A DNA stretch of 64,000 nucleotides from Desulforhopalus sp. (GCA_030247675.1 JAOTRX010000003.1:434001-498000), one strand, 5' to 3'; counted from the stretch's first letter, positions 24,808 to 34,925 are shown. Notes: generated by a model not told the origin, from the sequence alone. Numbers and translations are program-made.

Positions 24808-27429
24808 TCAGCTCGGAGCTTCTTCAGGTGCGGCGAGTTGGTAGTTGCCGGCTACAAAATTTTTCGCGGCCCATTCCACACTGTCTTCCGTAGTCATTAA
24901 CATATCCAACTGCCTGGTGAATATCAACAGGCGTCCGAGAATATCCATCCTGCTTTCAATATAGGATTTGGGATATTTCTGCAAACGCGCATCCACCTTG
25001 TCAGCCTTGACGGTTACCTTGAAGCCTTCTTGTTCAAGGATGCGAGCAATGGCCCTCACTCTTCTGTTTTTCCGTATTGAGTCGGCGGCCCCCCCTTTAA
25101 ATGTGAAGGAAGCGTAGTTTTTGTTGATAGTTTCACCACAGTATGCATCGACAACACTGTAATGATATCCAACTCTTGAGCTGAAATTGAGATATTTGTC
25201 GGCGATGATTGCATAGCTCCGGTCTCCGAATCGCTGGCCGACATGGCCAGGATCCAGAGTCTGTTCCTTCATAACCGACAGCAGGCCGGAAAAATTAATC
25301 GGTCGAGGTTCAAGGCATTGCACTTCTTTGTTGAGCATTCCTCGCACAAGTGCCAGAAATGGTACTGATTGAATCTGATCAGTCTTGATAGAGTTCCATT
25401 TGGTAACAGCATCTTCCCGGAGACCGTTCCCCAGATCGATGAGGTGAATATCCATGGGCAGAGCGGCGTCAAGTTTCATTGACCAGCCATGCGATATCGA
25501 TGCTAAATCACTTATTTGGAACATTTCCTTGTAGGAATTTTCATGACAGAAGCGAGCGATATCATGCAGGGTTTTGCAGCCCGTGGGTGAGAAGTCGGCG
25601 GCGGCAGGATTGGTTAGATTAAGGGGAATAATGTGCTGGGCAATACGCTTCAAATGTTCGTAGACAGCGGTATCTTTCATGTGGGTGACATTCATGGGAG
25701 TGGCGCTGAGGAGTTCTTCGACTTCTCCTTTGTAGACCCGCCCCGAATAGGCATCAACTGTAACGACCAATCCTTTCGGAATAAGCCGCGTTACCGGTTG
25801 TGAGGCGATAAGCGTTGGAACACTGAACTCCCGGGCTAGGGCTGCCATGTGGCCGCTGACGCTCCCTGCCTGGACTATAATTGCTCGGCAATTCCGCATT
25901 ACAACCACGTATTCAGGAGAAGAGTGCTGGGCGATCAACACCCCGCCTGGTGGAAAGCCGGCAAGATCCTCGATTGACTCAACATGAAAGGCTTGGCCTA
26001 TGCCGACACCCTGCGACGCTATCTCACAACTATCAATGAGCAGCGTATGCCCGGTGAGAGGTGCTGATTTCAGCAGGCAGCTATTGGTTGGCTGCTGGAT
26101 TTTTAATGGTCGGGACTGGAGGATGGTTATTGTCCCGTCTTGATCAAGCGCCCATTCAATATCTTGAGGGCAATTGTAGTGTTTTTCAAGAGCGGCCCCG
26201 TAACCGGCGAGACGGATAATTTGTTCGTCGGTTAGGCAGGCGGACCACCGTTGTTTTTCTGACACGGGAATTTCTTCTACGCCACCTTTTTTGTTGAGAA
26301 CCAACTGTACTGTTTTTGTGGAAATAGTTTTTTCAAGCAATCTGAGTTTGTCGGTTTTGGAGACTGCATAGGTATCGGGGGTGACAATACCGTCAACGGC
26401 ATAGGGGCCAAGACCGAAGACGGCATTAATAAGGATATTTTCATCGAGGATATCAAAAGGATGGCGAGTATAGAGGACTCCGCTGGCGACCGAGTCGACC
26501 ATTTGCAGGCAGGCGACGGCCATCATGAGATTCTCGTCGTAGACACCTTTTGAGTAGCGGTAAGAGATGGATCTGGTTGAATAGAGACTGGCAATGATTG
26601 CCTTATAGGCCTCGCTTATTTCGTCGGGTTTCACACCGAGGAGGGTGAGGTACTGGCCGGCAAAGGAGAGGTCGCCGTCTTCTCCGATAGCACTGCTGCG
26701 CATGGCAAAGAGGGACTGTGAACCGGTATCACCCGAGAGTTCAGAACATGCGGCGAAGATTTCTTTTTGCAATGCGGGTGGCAAAGGTTTTGATTTCACC
26801 AGATGGATAAGAGTTGAACTGATATCTTCCAGCCGGTCGTATTCATTAACATCAGTGAGATTTTTTAATTTATCGATCTCATCCTGCAGGTTGTTGTAAT
26901 CGATAAATGCATGAAAGGCCCTGGTCGTTATAGCGAATCCCTTGGGGACAGGGATACCGAGCTTATTTTTAATTTCTCCAAGATTGGCACTTTTGCCGCC
27001 GACCCAGTCAGCATCTTTGATGGTAATTTTCGAGTAGGGGAGCACATCAAATGGGGGTGTTTCCAGCTTCAGCTCATTGTTGATTTCAGCGATTTCTCCC
27101 CTGATCCTCTCAAGCGTCGAGTACAGTTCACTATATTGCCCATTTGCCATGACATTGAGGCATTTCGACATACTGAAGGCATGTTTGAGAGATCTGTTTA
27201 TCTGGCTGGTAATATAGGAAAAACCGAAGAACTGATCGCCTTTGAGCTTCTCATCGATATCGGACAGCACGTTCAAGAGTTTGGAGTTGGCGGCGAGCAG
27301 ATCCTTGAATTGACTGTATCTGAAGCGGAAGAGGGTATTCATCTCCGATGAATTGCCGGTGGAAACCGAGCCCTTCCGGTTTTTTATCTCCTGATAAAGC
27401 TGTCGTAAGTTATCGAGAATGGTTGTCAT
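24808..27429 (-). CDS. PEP-synthase-like protein without PEP-binding barrel, copy 2
   Basis: 873 aa. Residues 1-140 are helical and unfamiliar. About 150-455 is the ATP-grasp domain of PEP synthase / pyruvate-phosphate dikinase (KSANLGEIKNKLGIPVP, RSSAIGEDG, SGVLYTRHP, DIEWALDQDG ... LQSRPL). About 480-565 is the swivelling phosphohistidine domain with H527 in VSGHMAALAREF. The final 290 residues replace the PEP/pyruvate TIM barrel and carry FKGGAAD, DARL and TRQLDM, motifs also found in the paralogue. It should be able to use ATP to phosphorylate its own His, but the acceptor is not pyruvate in the usual site; unknown. Follows its paralogue by 75 bases. Confidence 0.75.
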   Translation of the reverse strand: MTTILDNLRQLYQEIKNRKGSVSTGNSSEMNTLFRFRYSQFKDLLAANSKLLNVLSDIDEKLKGDQFFGFSYITSQINRSLKHAFSMSKCLNVMANGQYSELYSTLERIRGEIAEINNELKLETPPFDVLPYSKITIKDADWVGGKSANLGEIKNKLGIPVPKGFAITTRAFHAFIDYNNLQDEIDKLKNLTDVNEYDRLEDISSTLIHLVKSKPLPPALQKEIFAACSELSGDTGSQSLFAMRSSAIGEDGDLSFAGQYLTLLGVKPDEISEAYKAIIASLYSTRSISYRYSKGVYDENLMMAVACLQMVDSVASGVLYTRHPFDILDENILINAVFGLGPYAVDGIVTPDTYAVSKTDKLRLLEKTISTKTVQLVLNKKGGVEEIPVSEKQRWSACLTDEQIIRLAGYGAALEKHYNCPQDIEWALDQDGTITILQSRPLKIQQPTNSCLLKSAPLTGHTLLIDSCEIASQGVGIGQAFHVESIEDLAGFPPGGVLIAQHSSPEYVVVMRNCRAIIVQAGSVSGHMAALAREFSVPTLIASQPVTRLIPKGLVVTVDAYSGRVYKGEVEELLSATPMNVTHMKDTAVYEHLKRIAQHIIPLNLTNPAAADFSPTGCKTLHDIARFCHENSYKEMFQISDLASISHGWSMKLDAALPMDIHLIDLGNGLREDAVTKWNSIKTDQIQSVPFLALVRGMLNKEVQCLEPRPINFSGLLSVMKEQTLDPGHVGQRFGDRSYAIIADKYLNFSSRVGYHYSVVDAYCGETINKNYASFTFKGGAADSIRKNRRVRAIARILEQEGFKVTVKADKVDARLQKYPKSYIESRMDILGRLLIFTRQLDMLMTTEDSVEWAAKNFVAGNYQLAAPEEAPS

Positions 27430-27504
27430 AGTATTTCATCCTCATAGTAATAATGGAGGTTCTACTGGCAGACAATTCGACTCACGCATATATTTGGACC
27501 TTTA

Positions 27505-30132
27505 TCACTCAGGATTCTCTTTATCGAGCAACGAATCAATATCCTTGGTCAATTTCGCCATATAAAAATTAATCATAGCCTGATTGCCCATAATCATGTC
27601 GAGCTGTCGGGTATGGAGGGTGAGGTATCCGAGAATTCTCAGGCGACTTTTCATGAAATCCATATCACGGCCCTCCAGGCGGGCATCAAGGTTGTCGGCG
27701 TTGACCGAGGCCCTGAAACCGTATTTTTCTAAAATTTCTTTGATGAAATTGATGCGGCCCATGCAGCGTTCAAAGTCGGCTGCACCGCCCTTGAATTTGA
27801 AGCCGAGATAATTCTCCCCCGACCGCTCACTCACCAATGCCTCCATGGTGGAAAAATGGTATCCGAGGCGCGAACTGAGGGTACAGAAGTCTTTAGAAAT
27901 CATGAAATAATTGCGATCCGCATACTTGGTTTTAATGCCGGGGACGAGGGATGTGTTCATGGTTGACCGGAACATTATCGAGGTCATCCCCTTGCCATCC
28001 ATCATCGGTGGTCCGTCCCAAGGGATAGCCGCAAAACCTTCCCAGAAGGCCAGCATGGGTACCGAGGAAATATCCTCAAGCTTGACATATTTCCCTTTTA
28101 TTTCATACTTGAAGCCGTCGTCGAGGTTGAGTATCCACCAGTTCATCGGCACTCTGTAGTGCAACTGCTTGCTGGAACGTTCAGAAAAGCTGTGGTCAAT
28201 CCCGAAACGGAACATTTCATACACCGATTTCTCATGGACAAATCGGGTGATATCATGAAAGGTGAGACAATTTTCAGGGGTAAATTCCCTTGATTCGGGG
28301 TCGAGGAGATGGAGAGGTATAATATTTCTGCTGACAGCACGCAGCGTCTCATAGACAGGGCTGCCGAGCATCAGTTTGGCATCCGGCCGTTTCCAGTTGG
28401 CGAGGGGTTCAATACAACCCCGATACACCCGCCCGAGATCGGCGGCTACCGTCACCACATCCCCATTATTGAACAGAGACATTGTGCGCTTGACCCCGAA
28501 AAGTGCTGGAATGCCAAATTCTCGTGCTACATTGGCAAGATGACCGGCAAAGCCACCCTGTTCGGTAATCAGGGCGGCGGCCCTGGCAACCAGAGGCGCC
28601 CATGTGGGAAGTGCCTGCTCTACAACCAGAATGGCTCCCTCAGGAAACTGCAGAATATCCGCTTTCTTTGAAACCTTAAAGACAACTCCCGAGGTTACTC
28701 CGGGGCTTGCGTTGGTGCCGCCTTCAGTCACCAAAAGAGAATCGTATTGCTGTAAGTCGAAATCGATCGATGGCATGACCGATTCAACTTGCTGGAGAGG
28801 GCGCGACTGAAGAAAGTATATTTTACCGTCGTTCGCTATCGCCCATTCGATATCTTGTGGACCTTCATAATACTGTTCAATCTGTATGGAAAATTCCGCT
28901 AGTTCCTGAATCTGTTTGTCAGTGAGGGAGGGCAGGATGTTGGCGCCGTCGGAAATCTCCGTGCGCATGCAGCCCTCTTCAGTACCGCAGACAAAGCGGT
29001 ACCCCTTGTCTTTTACATCTCGGCGGAGAATGGTCAGGTCGTTGTCCCGCTGAACAACGAAGAGATCGCAGAGATCATTGCCATCGACCACGGTTTTGGG
29101 GAGCCCCCAGGTTGCATTGATGTAAATGGAGTCGTCCTTGCTGTCGAGAGGGTTGCGGGTATAAATCACTCCACCGGAGGCCGCATCTACCATGGCCAGG
29201 ACACCAACGCACATGGCAATATCTTCATCTCTGAAGCCGCGGTTGAGTTTGTAGGCAATGGCCTGGGCGCTGTACTTGCTGGCCATTACCTGCTTGTAAT
29301 AATAGAAGAACTGTGGAAAGGTGACATTCAGTTCACTGCGGTACTGGCCGGCAAAGGAACTGTTTTTGGCGTCTTCTCCATGGGCGCTACTGCGGACCGC
29401 CAACCTGACATCCTGACCGCCATTTTGCTCCTTCATTTTTGCGTAGGCTTCTTCGACCGCCAGACGGATCGGCTCAGGGATATTCGCCACCATAATTTTC
29501 TGCCTGATCTGCGAACTCACCAGGTCAAGATTTCTGTCCTCATCGGAGCCGGCTACCTGAAATATCCTGTCGACCTCTTTCTGTAGGCCATCGGTACCCA
29601 TAAACAGATCATGGGCGGCGGCGGTAATGACAAAGCCGGACGGCACATTCATATGCAGCCGGTTTTTGACATCACCGAGATTAGCCATCTTCCCACCGGC
29701 CAGTTCGGTCATTTCACTGGAAATATTTTCAAGGGGAATGACCAGACGTTTATCGGTTTTGTCTTTCTTTTGCCCCAATAGGTCGTCTATCCGGCGCTGG
29801 ATAGCGAGAAAGCTGTTCCTGAGCCCGCTGTACTTGCCCGGCGCAATGTTTTCCATGTCGTTAATCATACGGAAGACATTGACCGATGTGGAGGTACAAC
29901 AGGTATGGACAAAGGACATGCTGAACGATTCATTGCCCTGAAGAGCACGCTCCATGTCCGCCATTGCCTCCAATACCTTGCCGTTGGCGGTCAACAGCAG
30001 CTTGAAGCTGTGATAGCGTGATTTGAATGTGAGGCGAAGTCTTTCCACCTCGGCAGCTTCCAGCTCAGGAACATCCGGCTCTTGATCTCTGAAAAAGATT
30101 TTTCTCGTTAAGGTGGCCAGTTCTTTCAGCAT
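27505..30132 (-). CDS. PEP-synthase-like protein without PEP-binding barrel, copy 1
   Basis: 875 aa, paralogue of the next gene with the same four-part layout. ATP-grasp landmarks: GGKMANLGDVKNRLHMNVP, VRSSAHGEDAKNSSFAGQY, GGVIYTRNPLD, GPQDIEWAI and FLQSRPLQ. The phosphohistidine domain has H531 in GGFAGHLANVAREFGIP, a near-perfect match to the dikinase consensus. The C-terminal 290 residues show no catalytic Cys/Arg motif of a PEP-binding barrel. Start ATG has GGAG about ten bases upstream. It comes 174 bases after a kinase-receiver pair on the same strand; the two PEP-synthase-like genes and the pairs could form one transcript. The reaction product is unknown. Confidence 0.75.
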   Translation of the reverse strand: MLKELATLTRKIFFRDQEPDVPELEAAEVERLRLTFKSRYHSFKLLLTANGKVLEAMADMERALQGNESFSMSFVHTCCTSTSVNVFRMINDMENIAPGKYSGLRNSFLAIQRRIDDLLGQKKDKTDKRLVIPLENISSEMTELAGGKMANLGDVKNRLHMNVPSGFVITAAAHDLFMGTDGLQKEVDRIFQVAGSDEDRNLDLVSSQIRQKIMVANIPEPIRLAVEEAYAKMKEQNGGQDVRLAVRSSAHGEDAKNSSFAGQYRSELNVTFPQFFYYYKQVMASKYSAQAIAYKLNRGFRDEDIAMCVGVLAMVDAASGGVIYTRNPLDSKDDSIYINATWGLPKTVVDGNDLCDLFVVQRDNDLTILRRDVKDKGYRFVCGTEEGCMRTEISDGANILPSLTDKQIQELAEFSIQIEQYYEGPQDIEWAIANDGKIYFLQSRPLQQVESVMPSIDFDLQQYDSLLVTEGGTNASPGVTSGVVFKVSKKADILQFPEGAILVVEQALPTWAPLVARAAALITEQGGFAGHLANVAREFGIPALFGVKRTMSLFNNGDVVTVAADLGRVYRGCIEPLANWKRPDAKLMLGSPVYETLRAVSRNIIPLHLLDPESREFTPENCLTFHDITRFVHEKSVYEMFRFGIDHSFSERSSKQLHYRVPMNWWILNLDDGFKYEIKGKYVKLEDISSVPMLAFWEGFAAIPWDGPPMMDGKGMTSIMFRSTMNTSLVPGIKTKYADRNYFMISKDFCTLSSRLGYHFSTMEALVSERSGENYLGFKFKGGAADFERCMGRINFIKEILEKYGFRASVNADNLDARLEGRDMDFMKSRLRILGYLTLHTRQLDMIMGNQAMINFYMAKLTKDIDSLLDKENPE

Positions 30133-30306
30133 GAATACGTCTCACTCCTCATCGACGGGGAATGTAGTGGGGGGTGGATTCCCCGGATTGCCTGAACCGC
30201 AAGATTTATCAGCCGTCAGGAGATAATTTCAACATTTTCACAATTTCCTTATGGCTCCCTGGCGGTTTTCAGCCTTGAAATGACCATATTGCGTATAGAC
30301 TACGGC

Positions 30307-30708
30307 CTACTGTTGTTTTTCATTCAGAGCTTTTCGTGTGTAAGCATCTTCAATCTTATACAGGAGCTCATCGATGTTTATTGGTTTCATCAGGTAGTCG
30401 AAGGTGCCCATTTTTAACAATTCCAAGGCATTGTCGACGCTGGTGTTGCCTGTGAGTATAATCACCTCTACCAGAGGGTTGATCTTTTTTATCTCGATGA
30501 AGGTTTCCGAACCGCTCAATCCCGGCATCTGTTGATCGAGCACGACAACATCCGGCGGGGAGTTGTGCATTACATCCAGCGCTGCTTCGCCTGATTCCGC
30601 CGTTGTTACTTTGAAGCCTCGCACGGTCAGTTGCCGTGCGGTTGCTTCCCGGAAAAATTCCTCATCATCGACCAATAGTACTTTGAATCCTCTTTGCTTC
30701 TTTTCCAT
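30307..30708 (-). CDS. Single-domain response regulator overlapping its kinase gene
   Basis: 133 aa. D14/D15, phospho-acceptor D58 in VVLDQQMPG, T in ILTGNTS, K in YLMKPI. No output domain. Its ATG lies inside the end of the upstream kinase gene (44-base overlap), with AGGAAG before it, so kinase and receiver should be translationally coupled and are almost certainly partners. It precedes the two PEP-synthase-like genes. Confidence 0.88.
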   Translation of the reverse strand: MEKKQRGFKVLLVDDEEFFREATARQLTVRGFKVTTAESGEAALDVMHNSPPDVVVLDQQMPGLSGSETFIEIKKINPLVEVIILTGNTSVDNALELLKMGTFDYLMKPINIDELLYKIEDAYTRKALNEKQQ

Positions 30709-32476
30709 GGCTTCCTGTTAATTGGTGTTTATTGAAGGGGAGTTGGACGGTAAAGGAGCTGCCTACACCGAGAATGCTGTTGACCTTGATGGTCCCACCG
30801 CAATACTTGACAATGCTGGCGGCTATACTGAGACCGAGTCCAGTGCCTTTTCCACCCGCTTTCGTGGTAAAAAACGGATTGAAAATGCGTTTCAAATCCT
30901 CGGGAGGAATTCCCTTGCCCGTATCATTAATGGTGACGCACACCATTTCTTCAGTTGTTTGAGTGGAAATAGTAATGGTTCCTTCTTCGGTAATAGCATC
31001 GCAAGCGTTGATTAAAATGTTGCCGAACACCTGGCGGAGGGGATAGGCCTCAGCCATAATATTGGGTAGCATGGGGTCGAATTGGCTCACTACCTCGATC
31101 TTCTTTGATTTGAACTCAGTCTTTTTTAAGCGGTTCAGGACTTCTTCGAGCAGGCTGTTGATGTTGCAGGGCAGCGAGGAAGATGAGCTGGTTTTGCCCA
31201 TATCTTGGAGTTTTTTAGTTATTCCTTTTGCCCGGGTGGCGGCATTGTCGATGATTGTAAGCTCCTTGTTGATTGCCGTGTCGCTGTGGTCCAATTCGAA
31301 TTCCGGGTTCAGCATATCGCGGATGACCCCGCTTGTTGCCATAATAATCGCTAAGGGATTGTTGATCTCATGGGCTACACCGGCGGCCAATTCCCCAATT
31401 GAGGCAAGCTTTGAGGCATGCGCCAGCATTTCTTGAAGTTGCTGACCTTTTTCTGCCATCTTCCGGGCGTTTTCGACAAGCTTATTGATGGTATAGTAGA
31501 TGACAATGGAAATAATCAGACTGACCACGATAAGACTGATGGTAAGAATTGAACGAGCCAAATACATGCCGGTTTGCACCACGGAAACTGGCTGTTTTGT
31601 AAGGAGCGCCCAAGGTGTTTCCGCGAACCAGCTGTAGGCCACCAGTACGGTTTCGTCGTCACTGGTAATCTCTTCAACCCCGGATCGCGAACTGTAAGGC
31701 GGAATAAAAGTACTTGTTCCCTGGAAGGGGATTTTGCTCAGGTCGACGACCTGATACTGCCCCTGGCGGTTGACGATCATGGAATCAATACTCTTTCCAT
31801 GGCTTATGGAGCGAAGGAACATATAGAGCTTATCCGGATTGAGGCTTGCCCTCATGATAAAAATTTGACCATCAAATTCCTGACGTGTGGCGATGGTGAA
31901 ACGAGGAGATTTGTCCGAGCCAAGCGAAAGATCACTGACTACATATTTCTTTTTTTCAGAGATCAAGCTGGTATACCAAGTTTCTTGGCTATAATTAATG
32001 TCTGAAGTCGAATATGGTCCGGCATAGCCGATTTCAGTACCGTTTGCGTCGAGGAAACCGACATCGATAAAGGCCTCATCAAACCTTTTCAGGTTCTGGA
32101 GATAGCTCTTCATGATCTCGGACGTCGGCTGTAAGGTGAAGTCTTTACTGTGGAAGAGATTGTTGAGATTGACAATTCGTTCCTGCAGATAGATGTCAAT
32201 GGAGTTTTTCTGGCTTTCGGCCACAGCTTCGAGATTGAGCTTGGCATTGTTTTTAAGGGTATGGGCAAATTGATAATGAAAATAGATCGATAGAAGGGCG
32301 TTGGGCAGGAGGAATCCCAGAACAAGGCCAAGCACCAGCCTGGTTTTGAGCTGCTTAAAGTGATGCTGAATCTTTTCCAGGTTGGCCTGACTGTCGGCAA
32401 AATCGTAAACGTGTTCCGAGGTAGTCTTTCCAGTCGGCAAAGTGTCCTGCAGATGACTTGTTTCCCAAACTCTCAT
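30665..32476 (-). CDS. dCache-type membrane sensor histidine kinase
   Basis: 603 aa. Unusually long cytoplasmic start (about 44 residues), TM1 about 45-67, periplasmic Cache-type sensor about 68-300 (IGYAGPYSTSDINYSQETWY is a Cache signature), TM2 about 308-330, HisKA with H369 ([12 protein letters not shown]) and a full HATPase (NILINACDAI, DTGKGIP, FNPFFTTK, GTGLGLS). ATG 32474-32476 is used, but a later internal start cannot be excluded. The 3' end overlaps the receiver gene by 44 bases. Homologous to the kinases at 13572 and 33050. The ligand is unknown; such sensors bind small organic molecules or amino acids outside the membrane. Confidence 0.88.
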   Translation of the reverse strand: MRVWETSHLQDTLPTGKTTSEHVYDFADSQANLEKIQHHFKQLKTRLVLGLVLGFLLPNALLSIYFHYQFAHTLKNNAKLNLEAVAESQKNSIDIYLQERIVNLNNLFHSKDFTLQPTSEIMKSYLQNLKRFDEAFIDVGFLDANGTEIGYAGPYSTSDINYSQETWYTSLISEKKKYVVSDLSLGSDKSPRFTIATRQEFDGQIFIMRASLNPDKLYMFLRSISHGKSIDSMIVNRQGQYQVVDLSKIPFQGTSTFIPPYSSRSGVEEITSDDETVLVAYSWFAETPWALLTKQPVSVVQTGMYLARSILTISLIVVSLIISIVIYYTINKLVENARKMAEKGQQLQEMLAHASKLASIGELAAGVAHEINNPLAIIMATSGVIRDMLNPEFELDHSDTAINKELTIIDNAATRAKGITKKLQDMGKTSSSSSLPCNINSLLEEVLNRLKKTEFKSKKIEVVSQFDPMLPNIMAEAYPLRQVFGNILINACDAITEEGTITISTQTTEEMVCVTINDTGKGIPPEDLKRIFNPFFTTKAGGKGTGLGLSIAASIVKYCGGTIKVNSILGVGSSFTVQLPFNKHQLTGSHGKEAKRIQSTIGR

Positions 32477-32656
32477 AGGATGTTTCCAATGTTTTGGTCG
32501 TTAGTCCCTGAAAAGATTCTTCTTGAGGATCCCATGCCGTTTGTTTCAGGTGGAGGCTTCTCCGCTGTGCCACTTACTTATACGGCAAGAAAGTGAGAGG
32601 GGAAAACGTCCGGTTGGCAAAGATATCAGGAGATTGATGTTGAAATTACATCGAAA

Positions 32657-33043
32657 CTAGTGGGGTAAACCTCGTTTTTTGTTGTAAGCCTGGTTAATGG
32701 TGTCGAGTAGTTCATTCAACGGGGCCGGTTTCATAACATAATCAAATGCCCCCAGCTGCATTCCCTTGATGCCGAATTCCACCGAAGCGTGGCCGGTGAG
32801 CATAATGACCTCAATTTCCGGTTTCAGCTTTTTGATATGGCGCAGAGTCTCGATGCCGTCCATTTTCGGCATCTTGACATCCAATACGATGACATCAAAA
32901 TCCTGGGTTTCAAGAACCTTAAGCGCATCGATACCGCTTGCCACACCTTCGGCGAGGACTTTTCGTACCTTAAGACGTTTGACTATGGTTTCTCTGAAAT
33001 CGTCCTCGTCATCAACAATCAACACTCGTAATGTATCCATCAT
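32657..33043 (-). CDS. Single-domain response regulator paired with a dCache kinase
   Basis: 128 aa. D11/D12, phospho-acceptor D55 in IVLDVKMPK, T in MLTGHAS, K in YVMKPA. Short tail KKRGLPH. Starts six bases after the stop of the dCache kinase at 33050-34705, with AGGGAC as ribosome site, so it is its likely partner. Same subfamily as the receivers at 15352 and 21990. Confidence 0.88.
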   Translation of the reverse strand: MMDTLRVLIVDDEDDFRETIVKRLKVRKVLAEGVASGIDALKVLETQDFDVIVLDVKMPKMDGIETLRHIKKLKPEIEVIMLTGHASVEFGIKGMQLGAFDYVMKPAPLNELLDTINQAYNKKRGLPH

Positions 33044-33049
33044 GTCCCT

Positions 33050-34705
33050 TTAATTTTTCGGAAGAAGAATGGTAAATACCGTACCTTCGCCTTCCTTGCT
33101 CTCAACCGAAATTCGGCCCCCAAGTTTTTCAATAATAGTATATGAGATCGAAAGCCCAAGGCCAGTGCCCTTGCCGACTTCCTTCGTTGTAAAAAACGGA
33201 TCAAAAATCTTGCTCAGATTACTTTCGGGTATCCCCTTACCGGTGTCGGCTACTGAAATTTCAACCTCGCCGGTTTTTTCATGATAACGGGTGCTGACGG
33301 TAACTGTTCCGTCATGGTCGATAGCATCAATGGCATTATTGAGGAGATTGAGAACAACCTGTTGAATCTGCGACAGGTCGCTGGTTATGATCGGGACATC
33401 CTCCGCATAGTGTTTTTCTATATTGATATTCATATACCTCGCCCCGTTGTCCAGGAAACCGGTGGTTTCATCCAGGAGGGCGTTGATATTGATTTTTTCT
33501 TTTGCCGGTTCCATCCGGCGCGCAAAACCAAGGAGATTATGAATGATTTTCCGGGCCCTGGCGACCTGCTGCTCGATTTTGTCAACTGACTCATCAAGTT
33601 CGGCAAAATTTTTATTAGCGGCAATATCCTCTTCCGCCAGCAGGTCTTTCATCCACCCGGCTACTTCAGCAATCGATGCCAGCGGGTTATTGACTTCATG
33701 GGCGATTCCGGCCGCCATTTTGCTCAAGGCAATCATTTTGTTGGCCTGGACCAGCATGTCGGACTTTGACGCGTCTTCCTGATCAGTCTTCCGAATCCTG
33801 TTGATGAGGCCGTTGGTAAAAAGAATCGCTCCAATAACAATAATTGCTAAACCGAAGATGGTAAAAAACATCATCCAGTACTTTCCTGTTTGGAAAGGCA
33901 ACAGGATCTCATCGGGATCTTCCTTGATCACCACCACCCATTTTGTGGAGGAAATTTTGGTGCTTGCATAAAAGCTGTCTTGTCCTTCAAAGACACGCCG
34001 TGTTGCATTTGTGGTACTCGTCGAAGAAAAGTCCGGGTATTTCGGCTTTTCCAGGTAATTCCCCCCAATACGGGGCTGGGTCATTAACGCGTTATTAAGA
34101 TTGACAATAAAGGCATCGCTCCCTTCACCCACCAGGTCATTCTGGAGGATGTCGTAGATATTTTTCAGGTTGATAGTAACCCGGAGGATCCACGAGGTAT
34201 TCTTTTCCCTGACCATGACAGCGATAATAAAGTGCGGCACCTTGCGGAAACCCATAAAAATATCACTTATGTAAATGCCATTGGCCTTGGTGGCACTAAA
34301 CCATGCCTCGTTTTTGTAATTGACCTCTTTGAGCATGCTGTAATAGGGGCCGACATAAGCGCGATGATTGCCTTCGTCATCAATTACCCCGATGTCCATG
34401 AAAGAGTTGGACTTGGTGTGCATGACCTCAAAAATAGTTTTGAGAAAGGTTTCTTCGGTGAGGGTGGCGAAGGTATTGGTGTTGGCGATGGTGTAGAGTT
34501 GGGCGACGCGTTCGTTGAAGAACAGGTCAATGGCATCCCGGCGGTTTTCAGCGGTGCGCTTTAAAGACTCGGTGACTTTATCCGTGTAGATGCCGTCAAA
34601 CAGCGTATAAAGGGCGATGGTAACGAAAAGCAGAGGAAAAACGGACAAACCGATGATAGCCAGACAATTTCGCCACCAAAGTTTAGTGTAGTTTCTCTGA
34701 TTCAT
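33050..34705 (-). CDS. dCache-type membrane sensor histidine kinase
   Basis: 551 aa. TM1 about 11-33 after MNQRNYTKLWWRN, periplasmic Cache sensor about 34-270 (YVGPYYSMLKEVNYKNEAWF), TM2 about 275-297, HisKA with H336 (GIAHEVNNPLAS) and a full HATPase ([32 protein letters not shown]). ATG 34703-34705 preceded by GGGG is preferred over a TTG seven codons upstream; it also matches the start chosen for the paralogue at 13572. Heads a minus-strand run kinase - REC - kinase - REC - two PEP-synthase-like genes. A palindrome at 34811-34835 lies in its upstream region. Confidence 0.9.
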   Translation of the reverse strand: MNQRNYTKLWWRNCLAIIGLSVFPLLFVTIALYTLFDGIYTDKVTESLKRTAENRRDAIDLFFNERVAQLYTIANTNTFATLTEETFLKTIFEVMHTKSNSFMDIGVIDDEGNHRAYVGPYYSMLKEVNYKNEAWFSATKANGIYISDIFMGFRKVPHFIIAVMVREKNTSWILRVTINLKNIYDILQNDLVGEGSDAFIVNLNNALMTQPRIGGNYLEKPKYPDFSSTSTTNATRRVFEGQDSFYASTKISSTKWVVVIKEDPDEILLPFQTGKYWMMFFTIFGLAIIVIGAILFTNGLINRIRKTDQEDASKSDMLVQANKMIALSKMAAGIAHEVNNPLASIAEVAGWMKDLLAEEDIAANKNFAELDESVDKIEQQVARARKIIHNLLGFARRMEPAKEKININALLDETTGFLDNGARYMNINIEKHYAEDVPIITSDLSQIQQVVLNLLNNAIDAIDHDGTVTVSTRYHEKTGEVEISVADTGKGIPESNLSKIFDPFFTTKEVGKGTGLGLSISYTIIEKLGGRISVESKEGEGTVFTILLPKN

Positions 34706-34810
34706 ACAAGCCCCGCATGTCAACAATGGTATCGCGCTGCCAAAGTCTGCATCCGCCGTGATAATAACGATGTGTAACTATACTGTAAAAATGAATGAAA
34801 CACATCTTGT

Positions 34811-34835
34811 CTTTCACCGGCTGAGCCGATGAAAG
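34811..34835. repeat. 25-bp palindrome upstream of the dCache kinase
   Basis: CTTTCACCGGC-TGA-GCCGATGAAAG: 11-base arms with one mismatch. It is about 105 bases before the kinase start at 34705, a position suitable for an operator, though an RNA hairpin is equally possible. Confidence 0.45.
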
Positions 34836-34925
34836 AAAATTATGGCCCCCCAAGGAATGCTCGGAACACGGGTTGCGGGGCCGTGATAAAGTGGAGCGAA
34901 CCAGTCCGGTCTTTTACAACGGCTG

